In this document: positions 56,105 to 64,000 of the stretch, piece after piece
Numbering within the stretch: position 1 is the stretch's first letter
How the letters are laid out: the number at the start of each line of letters is the position of its first letter
Assembly: GCA_029844215.1 (NCBI GenBank)
Contig: CM056721.1
Location: 133,081,254 to 133,145,253, forward strand
Length of the DNA stretch: 64,000 nucleotides
Direction: 5' to 3'
From: Przewalskia tangutica
Lineage: Eukaryota > Streptophyta > Magnoliopsida > Solanales > Solanaceae
Translations under genes and position numbers: made by a program
Notes under the pieces: model-generated
Seen by the model: the letters and a program-made list of their open reading frames with translations, nothing else
Database searches by the model: none
Told to the model about the DNA's origin: nothing

Positions 56105-56845
56105 TTGGTAGTCCTGTAATATTATCAAGAAAAGAGAAACAAGAAGACCTTAGGAAGTCCTGTTATTTCTTTTGTTTCAGATTTCCAAAAACATAACAGT
56201 GTTTCTGTTACTCCCTTCATATGTGAGTGATACCTGTGTTCAGTGTGGTTTCACTTGATGCCGCACTGCCAGTTAGTGATTCAGTGTCATAACATGTAGC
56301 TTGCGAATCGTGAGGAAATTAGCTCTACCAAGAGATGCAGAATATAAATAACAGCTGACTAAAGAGTAAAGAATAACAAAGCCCGTGAACTGGTCTTGTA
56401 CAGTTAAATGTTGGATCAAGTTTGGATTAGCTAGAAAGATGTTAAATTCTGTGAGAAGATGAAGATCGAACAGGGAAGATGAAGATCGAGAAGGGAAGCA
56501 GATGAAGAACGAGAAGGGAAGCAGACCAGAGGACGATATTTTTGGGAGCCCAAACTGGCTCTTCTGTATTTTCTATTACGAATGCTTTAAAAACTAATTA
56601 CAAACTATCTAGTACTATTTATAGGAAATTAGAACCCTACTAATAATATCTCAACTAATAACAAAATATCTAACTAACAACTAACTAACCACATATATAT
56701 ATACAATGTATATATGTGGTATACACTTGGTGTATCTCAACACCCCTCTCAAGCTAGGCACTGAAAACAATGTTTACTCTAGCTGATGCAATACTAGACA
56801 CCAAAGACAACAATCCGATTCATCCCAAAGACAATCCAGATGAAT

Positions 56846-57450
56846 TCAAGCATTTAGTCTCTCAATCAACTTAGCCTTCCTTTCCTCGTATGTTAGCTTC
56901 TTTAGATCAGACTTCAGTGTTGTTTGGAGGCAGCTTGTCAGATTTCTTTGGACTTGGATCAGCACGTATGGCATCATGAACCTTCTTGTACATCTCCTCG
57001 AGGCCATCGGCCTCAAGACCCTCTTTGATGTATTCACTAAAGTGTGATTGATATTTCTCTGGTTCATCTTCAATCAGAGTCTTCATATATGTAGCAATGT
57101 GGCCACCATATATGTACTTGCGGTGAACCTCATCATCAAGTTGCTTAGAATCCTTGCTGAATCCAGGGAACCTCTTCTCGTTGTGAGAAATATCAAGTCC
57201 ACCATCCAACGCACCCTTGAGAGCACCAAAACACGATTTCCTGTAATAGTCCTTAAAAGGCCAACATCCAAGAGAGCTCGAAAAGACCTCCTGCTTTCAG
57301 TGGGTTCAACAGAGTAATCCTCCCCATTGACCTCAAGGTTCCCTTCACACTCTTCGTCCATTTCAAGCCTTTTGAGAACTCTCCTTGCCAAAGAAGACCG
57401 GCAGAGTAACACCATCAAATGGGCGGCGGTGGCAAAGAACACAGTGAGCA
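56846..57450 (-). pseudogene. Captured fragment of ribosomal protein uL18 (RPL5) inside E2
   Basis: Minus-strand peptides in order: RRVLKRLEMDEECEGNLEVN, YSVEPTESRRSFRALLDVGL, TGNRVL, then in another frame MDGGLDISHNEKRFPGFSKD, HRKYIYGGHIATYM, FSEYIKEGLEADGLEEMYKK, IRADPSPKKSDK, and in a third frame LKKLTYEERKAKLIERLNA. This is the C-terminal two thirds of cytosolic 60S protein L5, which carries 5S rRNA into the large subunit. About 200 codons are contiguous though plant RPL5 genes are normally split, pointing to capture of a spliced transcript. Two frameshifts make it non-coding. Confidence 0.9.
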
Positions 57451-57584
57451 TTCCTGGCTTCATAGATCCATCTTTAAATCCACCAACAGAAACCACCAAC
57501 AGAAACTAGCAGTGGGTAAAAGCAGCAACACATCTGCATCAAGTAGGAGCTTCAACTCCCACATCAATAATGAAGAACCCCTCG

Positions 57585-57683
57585 TTCTCTAGTCTCACTC
57601 GGACTAGAGAATCCCTCGATTCTCCTTTATGTAAAACCAGCGGCAAGAACCCCTCGTTCTCTAGTCTCGCTTGGACTAGAGAA
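57585..57683 (-). repeat. Two conserved stem-loops in E2
   Basis: 57585-57611 has the 10-bp stem TTCTCTAGTC/GACTAGAGAA with loop TCACTCG, identical to E1 stem 1. 57657-57683 has the same stem with loop TCGCTTG. Homology to E1 continues past the second loop to about 57800 (ATCGATAGA). Confidence 0.75.
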
Positions 57684-59088
57684 TCCCTCGGTTCTCATCA
57701 CACAATCTCACACAATCCATATTGTCTTCGACGAAGTATCTCTCAATTCTTAGTCTATTTGTCGCTAAGAACTTCTTGATCCTTCTATCGATAGACATTT
57801 CCTATTCTATGATCTTCTCAACCATAGAAATTCATTAATATCCCTAACATGAGATGCAATAGCGACACCTACACCACAACAGCAATATCTGCTACATAAT
57901 CAGTATCACCAGCATCAAAGCAACAAGCCAACCACCCTTTCTTTGGGGTTGACATTATCCACGCCAACACAAAATAGCAACAACGACACAATTCTAGAAT
58001 CTGAAACAGAAAACAACGACGAACGACAACACACACCAGATAACAACACCACAACTATCAACACCTTTTCTCCAATTTCCTCAATTCACCAACACAAAAC
58101 AAACTCTAACGATAACTCGCCAACACAGAACAACAAACACCAGTACAACGACTATCAACAACCACACAACAGGCTGCTTCATTCACCAACAACAGTCCAA
58201 CACGAATCCAACATGATGCAAATTCACCAACACGAAACTATTACGAAAATAAAATTGAATTTCCAGAAACTCACCGAGCATACATATTCGTGGCGATCTT
58301 CGTCGTCGCAACGATAGCCAAAGGCGGAGTGTATCCGCACAAACTGATAACATATCCATACGACTCGATCGACAAATGCGATAATAGAAATTACCTCAAT
58401 CTTCGATTCGCTGTTTTCCTCAAAATCGCAATCGCGATTCTGATTTTTCAATTTTTCAATTGATGATTTCCATCTCAATATGCTCTATGAGCTTCTTCGA
58501 TCTCGACTTCGAGTCGAATCGATTGCTTTCTGATTTTCAGAATAAATCACCGCTGATTTTCTCTGTTTTTTTTTCCGATCGCGATCTGGTGTTGAACTGA
58601 GATTTGATTTCGATCTCAATCTCAACTGCACTATTATGTTCGATTCAGTTCCTCACTGTTCAATTCCTTCACAATTTTTGATTTTCAGAAGAACGCGATT
58701 ATGTTCCTTCGCGATTTCTTTTTCAGCAATTTTGAATTTTCAAACTCCTCACTGCGATTGGATCGATCCATACAACACTTGGCTTTGATACCATGTTAAA
58801 TTATGTGAGAAGATGAAGATCGAGAAGGGAAGCAGATGAAGAACGAGAAGGGAAGCAGACTGGGAGCCCAAACTGGCTCTTCTGTATTTTCTATTACGAA
58901 TGCTTCAAAAACTAATTACAAACTATCTAGTCCTATTTATAGGAAATTAGACCCCTACTAATAATATCTCAACTAATAACAAAATATCTAACTAACAACT
59001 AACTAACCACATATATATACAATGTATATATGTGGTATACACTTGGTGTATCTCAACAAAAGAGTTGAGTCTGTATAATGGTCATGAA

Positions 59089-59805
59089 TAGTGCTGTTAT
59101 CGGTCCGGACCGGTCTGGGTATCCACTTACCGAAACCGGTCCGATAAGCTTACCGGTCCGGACCGGTCCCGGACCGATAAGGTTTCGGTCCTGGAACGAG
59201 ATCCGGTCCCGGACCGAAACCTTATCGGTCTGATTCTCGGTCCGGACCGGTAAGAATTTTCCGGGTCGGGCCGATTTTTTTTTTAAATTGAATTTCCAAT
59301 ACTGAAATTGACATTCTCGGACACATTACCACGAAATTTTTACATTGAAATATATTGTATAGCGCGAGATATTTAGATTTGAAAATGAACAATTGGTAAC
59401 AATTTGGGGTAAAAGTGAAATTGATTGGCAAGACGGATGTTTTTTGAGAAATTGGCTGCTCCAAACTGCTTTAGCTGTTTGTCCGGCCCTATCTCGAAAA
59501 AATACGCGAAATCAAAAAAACATTAGGTCAAACGGACATCCGAGCGCAAAGTTATGACCATTTAAAGTTTCATTAATTTACAACTAATTAGAGCTGGCAG
59601 GAGGGAGACTGGCTGGGGGGCTTGTTGGCTGGGGACTGGGGGTGGGGTGGGGTGGGGTGGGTTACCGGTCCGACTCCTTATCGATCCGGGTATTTTTTTG
59701 GTACTCATATCCGGACCGTTAAGGTTTCGGTCCGAGTATCGGTCCGGGTTTACCGGTCCGGTTCTCGGGTAATTACCGGAAATATCTGGACCGCTAACAG
59801 CCCTA
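59089..59805. mobile_element. hAT-type MITE with 8-bp duplication GTCATGAA
   Basis: GTCATGAA is perfect at 59081-59088 and 59806-59813. The inverted ends TAGTGCTGTTATCGGTCC and TAGGGCTGTTAGCGGTCC differ at two positions. Both arms contain multiple GGTCCGGACCGG-like palindromes and CCGGTC/GACCGG runs around an AT-rich centre. No transposase is present. The target length and TAG ends identify the hAT superfamily. Confidence 0.9.
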
Positions 59806-59813
59806 GTCATGAA

Positions 59814-60251
59814 CAAACTAGCTTAATCTTTTGTTGGGCAATGTCACTCGAAAAACATACCATTGTCCGATCAACTCAAGTTTCGACAGGTTGGGTTAAT
59901 CAAAACTTTATGGATCAAAATTGGCTCTCCTAAGGTGTCAAATAGGTGATGACATTAAATTTTAGTTCGTTAAATAGTTGAGTCAATAAATAAACCATCA
60001 CTTAACTATCTTAAAGTTGAATCAAGAATAATTTGAGCAGCGACGTGCCAATATTCAACTGTCAAAACTCAAATATTTGCAGCGAGTCGGTGCTGCACTT
60101 TTATGTATCGAGAGTTGACACGCCTCTTGGACTTTATAAATGTCACATACCCTTTGAAGTTTTTGAAAATTGTAGAGAAAACTAGTTTTCCCCTTTTCTT
60201 TAATTGAACAATTGAAACATTAAAAAATGATACTAGCTTGTATTGTTTTAT
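59814..60251. other. Intergenic sequence, nothing recognised
   Basis: AT-rich sequence with no family features on either strand. Confidence 0.35.
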
Positions 60252-60268
60252 GATTATATTACAAAGTA

Positions 60269-60451
60269 AAAAGTACATCCCAATGCACTAAGCTTCCGCT
60301 ATGCGCGGGGTTCGGAAAAGGGTCAAACTACAAAGGTTTATTGTATGCAGTCTTATCTCACATTTTTGCAAGAGGTTATTTCCATAGCTTGAACACATGA
60401 TCTCCTGGTCAAATGACATCAACTTTACCAGTTACTCCAAGGCTCTCCTTC
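60269..60451 (-). mobile_element. TS-type SINE with 12-17-bp target-site duplication
   Basis: GATTATATTACA followed by (A/G)AGTA occurs at 60252-60268 and 60452-60468. The insert, read on the minus strand, contains GCCTTGGAGTAACTGGTAAA (A box), ATCATGTGTTCAAGC (B box region) and ends GCGCATAGCGGAAGCTTAGT. It is the same family as 35119-35296 but more diverged. Confidence 0.85.
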
Positions 60452-60575
60452 GATTATATTACAGAGTATTAAACATTTTTTCTTTTTTGAATGATACACT
60501 TGGTAAGTCTTTTCTTTTTATTTCACAAGTTGAAGAAGTAATTGAAATATTCTTTCACTGTTGACTATTAAATAG

Positions 60576-60790
60576 ATGAGGTTGTGGTTGAGATTGTCTG
60601 AACTCTGAAGAAAAGCATCAGCCATCATCTGGCCTAGGAGGACTTGGGAAGAAGCAGTAAGGTGTAGATTGTCAACTGCAAGCCCTTTGCATCAACAGTT
60701 TCTACATTAGTAAGGTCAATGGTTTAATTGTGCTTCTCTCACTATCTCTGTGTAATGCTTTCCTCCTGAAGCTAGAGCCACCTACACAAA
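60576..60790 (-). pseudogene. Carbohydrate-esterase (SASA domain) pseudogene, C-terminal end
   Basis: The minus strand reads VALASGGKHYTEIVREAQL, then after a frame change DLTNVETVDAKGL, then after another VDNLHLTASSQVLLGQMMAD and AFLQSSDNLN. It matches the last part of plant SGNH-type carbohydrate esterases (At4g34215-like). DNLHLT carries the catalytic Asp-x-x-His pair. Two frameshifts and no upstream catalytic Ser region make it a relic. Confidence 0.75.
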
Positions 60791-60865
60791 AGTTTGAACA
60801 AAAGAAGTGTAAACAAGAGAGGATAAATATATATGTATATAAGGAGTGCTTTACATATCTGATAC

Positions 60866-61085
60866 TCCCTCCGGTTCAAAATAAGTGTCCACTTAACCTT
60901 TAGCATACTCCTTCAGAAAATATTAATTACTAGAAATTTAGATAATTTGACTAAACTGCCCTTAATTAAAAAAATTAATATAATTTCTTGATTACATAAA
61001 AACACGCTTATCCAAACAGGGGTAAATTTAAAAGAAAATAATTAATCCTTCTTAATTATTAGAAACTTAAAATTTTAGTGGATTT
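60866..61085. repeat. Stowaway-like MITE, right end incomplete
   Basis: TACTCCCTCCGGTTCAAAAT and AAGTGTCCACTTA form a typical left end. An internal CTTAAAATTTTAGTGGA near 61065-61083 partly mirrors it, but the expected GGAGGGAGTA right terminus is absent. Confidence 0.5.
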
Positions 61086-61099
61086 TCATACACATGAAA

Positions 61100-61941
61100 G
61101 TATATATGTCCTAGAAACAATCATTTTAGGAGTAGATGTACTTGAACACATTCATATTATTAATGAGATTAATATATTTTGGCATTTTGCAATTACTGAA
61201 TTATTATTTGATTATTTATATTATTCATTAATGTGCATCCCTTGAACTAAACGTTGTCATTGATAGTGTGAGATAGATAAAACATATTTCTTTAAGTAGC
61301 CTAGACTGATGATCATTGAGAATGTGATATCAATGATATATTATAAGTCGACATGTGGTCTGCATCATATTCTTAGAGGATGTAGTATGTCACACTTACT
61401 ACTAGTAATAGTTACTAGTGATGGACATATGGATACTCTTAGAGGGTATTGACATACCCTGCTGATAAACTATTTGTTATACATGTCTAGAGTATTATCA
61501 TCATGTGGGAGATAGAGGTCCTTTGACTTGAGGTCAATACACACCTGGTTTGTAGAGTAATGTACTTTGATCCTGTCCTAAGCTTAAAATCTTCGTAGGA
61601 TAAGACATGACTTGTATTGGGTACATTGTGATACAGACTAAGGTGGTAGTTGAACCAAGAATAGGATTCATTCCTCGATTAGATATTCGAGATAACCCTC
61701 AGCTTCTTAGTAATATTAGGTCGACTAAGTCATTGGTCAATGCAAGAGACATATTTGAGATATGATCTAGTTGTCGACTAATATAGATGAGATAAAATAA
61801 TCAAGTCATTTGGATATACACTTGGCAAATCCTAAGCTTGATCAAGTGTGTTGAGAATGAAAGTAATCTATCATCCTACATAAAGGTTGTGTTTACTATG
61901 AGTCTTGTAAACGTACTTCATACATTGAGTTCGTCACCGGC
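61100..61941 (+). repeat. Decayed LTR interrupted by a gypsy LTR
   Basis: It starts around TATGTCCTAGAAACAATC. From about 61300 to GAGTTCGTCAC (61929-61937) it is the inverted homologue of 24600-25240. The homology stops within a few bases of the gypsy LTR at 61942, so the gypsy element probably inserted here or a recombination joined them. Confidence 0.6.
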
Positions 61942-63220
61942 TGTTAGGTGTATTTTATATACATTTTTGAGTCATTTTTAGTTAGTATTTTACTCATTTC
62001 GTTTGTGTTTAGTATAGTATTATAGTCGTTTTTCTTTCTTTTGAGTCACAACGGTCATAAATGGAGAAATGTCAAAAAGAGGATGAAATGAGCTTATTTG
62101 AGATGGAATTGCACAATAAAAAGCCAAGAAATAAAGCCTAAGAAGTCCCGGGAAGTATAGAAGAAATCAGACGAAGCCCGGACGAGAAAATGACACAGAA
62201 ACAGAAAACTGGCCAAGGAACGTCACAGGCGCCGCGACGCTAATTGTCCTGCGGAGTCTGATTTTGTCGCAGTATTTTCGGCACCGCGGTGCCGAAGCGA
62301 GATTTCTGATTTTTGGGCCGAATTTCAGAGGATTAAAAGGTTCTGAAGCGCAAGTTTTCTCAAGTATAAAACCCTGAAACCCTGCTCATTATTAAACATC
62401 TTGTACATAATTCTAAATCCTACTTTGGGGAGGAAGAAATGAGGCCACAACACAAGATTGGAGACAACCCTGGTTTAAGTTTCTTTTCTTTCTTTCTTTT
62501 TAATTCAGTTTATGTATGGATTTTGTGTTAGTTCTTAGCGTGACTATGGCTAGGAGCTAAACACTATATTAGGGCTTTCCTTTTGAATCTTTTGAAACTC
62601 TATTTCATGAATTAATGCAGTAGTTTGATTTTTTCTTCACTTGATTAAGATTTATTCAATAATTGGTATGAATGCTTGTTGATCACTAATTATCATAATC
62701 TATATGATTTCGAATCGAGAACCGAAAGGAGAGATTTGGATATGCTGTAATTGAATAGACATAAGTTAAAATCGCGGACGAAAGTACCCCGATACTTGTG
62801 TAGCATTATAGGTTACTGTTCGTAATCCTATCATAGAAATATAGAAGGGTTCTGCACTGGGGTTGAACGATTATATATCCTAACCGGAATATAAGACAAT
62901 CTAGTTAACCGCTATCTTAACGTAGAAGAAGAAGTCATTCTAGTTGCGTTAAGGAATGAATAGAGTGGATAGTCGAGGATTTTGGAAGCTCTAATTCCTT
63001 CATAACTGATTACAACTTCAATAGTTAGTTAAATTCTTGCAATTTATCCTAGTAGTTAAATAAAAACCCAACTCAAATATCGATCGCCAAATAGATAACA
63101 CAAAGTAGATGAACGATAATTAGAAATCAGTCTCTGAGAATGATATTCGATCTTATCAGACTATATTACTTGTGAACGATACGTACACTTGCGTTAAGCA
63201 ACTTGCAAAATCGCTAAAAA
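61942..63220 (+). mobile_element. 5' LTR of a Ty3/gypsy (Athila/Tat-like) element
   Basis: It starts TGTTAGGTGTATTTTATA and is homologous in reverse to 10307-11713, including the shared AAAATCGCGGACGAAAGTACC and CCCGATACTTGTGTAG block and one GCACCGCGGTGC palindrome (62281-62292). The primer site TTTTTGGCGTCGTTGCCGGG (63222 on) follows directly, close to the TGGCGCCGTTGCCGGGGA type used by these lineages. The LTR's final bases are mutated (no CA). Confidence 0.8.
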
Positions 63221-63424
63221 GTTTTTGGCGTCGTTGCCGGGGACTGGCGTACTTTCAATATCGAATTATCTAATCTTATTTCTAATTTGGTTTGTATATA
63301 TTTGATTATGTTATTTTATTTCTAATTTGGTTGCTCCAGGAACAAGTTTCTAACTTGTTCAGCGAGCATCTTTTTATCACTTTTTGTTGTTTTTCTTATT
63401 TTGTAGGTAAAGTTGGAGAAAAAA

Positions 63425-63963
63425 ATGGACTACTACTACTATCAGGGGCAGTGGAATCATCAACAACAGGCTAACCCACAGGTTCCACAGGAAGATCAAA
63501 ATTAGTTGCAGGCAGACATACTCACGCTCACCAAGTGCCAGGCTCAGTTTATGGATGAGACAAGGGTGTCCATCAAAAATTTGGAGACACAAATAGGGCA
63601 GCTGATGGATATGGTGATCAATGTACCGCAAGAAAATCTGCCTAGCAACACAGTTGTGGGGAGTGATGAGCAGAATGAAGAACCTGAACCACAACAAGCT
63701 GTTGAGAATAATGAGGAATTGAGAGAGATAGTTGGTTCAGAGAAAAAAGAGGTTACTAAGATCCAATTGTTCACCTTTTTGGATTCCTTGGAACTTCTCT
63801 TTCCTATACCCGTTGCAGAAAAGACACCACCAACTATCATTGCTGAGCCCCAACCAGAAAGTCCATACCCTCAAGGGCACCCCCAAAAGTTGAGTGATGT
63901 AGGAAGTTTCACTGATCCCTACATTATAGAGAGCCTAGAAGACAAGCATGCCTTGTGTAATTG
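63425..63963 (+). pseudogene. Gag remnant of the Ty3/gypsy element, shortened and interrupted
   Basis: ATG 63425 reads MDYYYYQGQWNHQQQANPQV, hits TAG at 63503, and continues in the same frame as ILTLTKCQAQFMDETRVSIK, NLETQIGQLMDMV, then an acidic Gln/Glu/Pro-rich part and a stop at 63961. IKNLETQIGQL is the usual motif at the end of Athila-type gag. Much of gag upstream is deleted. The element continues beyond the window. Confidence 0.65.
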
Positions 63964-64000
63964 AGGAATACTCTTAGATATGAGGCCTTTGTTTGAAAAA

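Larger units (their letters stand above)
56440..59058 (-). mobile_element. Non-autonomous LTR retrotransposon E2 (LTRs 56440-56742 and 58794-59058)
   Basis: Both LTRs begin TGTTAAATT and end ATCTCAACA; the right one lacks about 38 bases (including a CAGAGGACGATA block). The 5-bp duplication AAAGA is at 56435-56439 and 59059-59063. TTTGATACCA before the right LTR is the inverse of an initiator-Met primer site, and CACCCCTCTCAAGCTAGGC beside the left LTR contains the purine tract complement. The CTCAAGCTAGGCACTGAAAA block and the duplicated stem-loops show kinship with E1. No retrotransposon proteins are encoded. It carries an RPL5 fragment. The element must depend on enzymes of another element. 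Confidence 0.9.

Overview
The window is nuclear DNA of a flowering plant, most likely Solanaceae. Split genes with GT-AG introns carry plant-specific families (WIP zinc finger, thylakoid-lumen PsbP-domain protein, makorin), and most of the rest is plant retrotransposons. The family is suggested by TS-type and Au-type SINEs, which I recognise from memory. No bacterial or organellar operon is present.

Only three host genes look intact. (1) A WIP-family C2H2 zinc-finger gene (+, exons 366-812 and 6600-7031) has a 5.8 kb intron swollen by SINE-like repeats and a complete 2.7 kb LTR element. (2) A PsbP-domain thylakoid lumen gene (-, 21752-22498) has a truncated Copia fragment joined just after its stop. 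(3) A six-exon makorin-type RING/CCCH E3 ligase gene (+, 28050-32403) reconstructs cleanly to 350 codons. Host-gene relics include a carbohydrate-esterase pseudogene (60.6-60.8 kb), a short PPR-like fragment (55.0-55.1 kb), and retro-captured pieces of plastid CPN60 beta and RPL5 inside two LTR elements.

Layout. 0.4-7.0 kb: WIP gene. 7.5-15.4 kb: a Tnt1-like Copia element with a solo LTR in its 5' LTR and a truncated Ty3/gypsy element in its interior, each datable by nesting. 16-21.7 kb: TRIM remnant, an array of inverted repeats, a Copia fragment. 21.75-22.5 kb: PsbP-domain gene. 22.9-27.4 kb: LINE, TRIM and Copia relics, a GC-rich minisatellite, a SINE with a 12-bp target duplication, and a hAT derivative. 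28-32.9 kb: makorin gene. 33-39.1 kb: hAT MITE, LINE ribonuclease H relic split by a SINE, Stowaway-like MITE, two RTE-type LINE tails. 39.6-51.8 kb: a SIRE-type Copia element with deleted pol, an extra 258-codon reading frame next to the LTR, a tandem duplication, and a 3.6 kb solo LTR. 51.8-56.4 kb: mostly unexplained sequence, a hAT transposase C-terminus and a SINE. 56.4-59.1 kb: second gene-capturing LTR element. 59.1-64 kb: hAT MITE, TS SINE, esterase pseudogene, LTR relics, and the start of a Ty3/gypsy (Athila/Tat-like) element that leaves the window.

The most interesting signals are the pair of related non-autonomous LTR elements that each carry a host-gene fragment plus a duplicated, conserved stem-loop, and the SIRE-type element, which is peppered in all reading frames and in non-coding DNA with ATGTTG/CAACAT inverted repeats. 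Coordinates of insertions with target-site duplications were read base by base. Repeat family names come from recognition, not from a database search.
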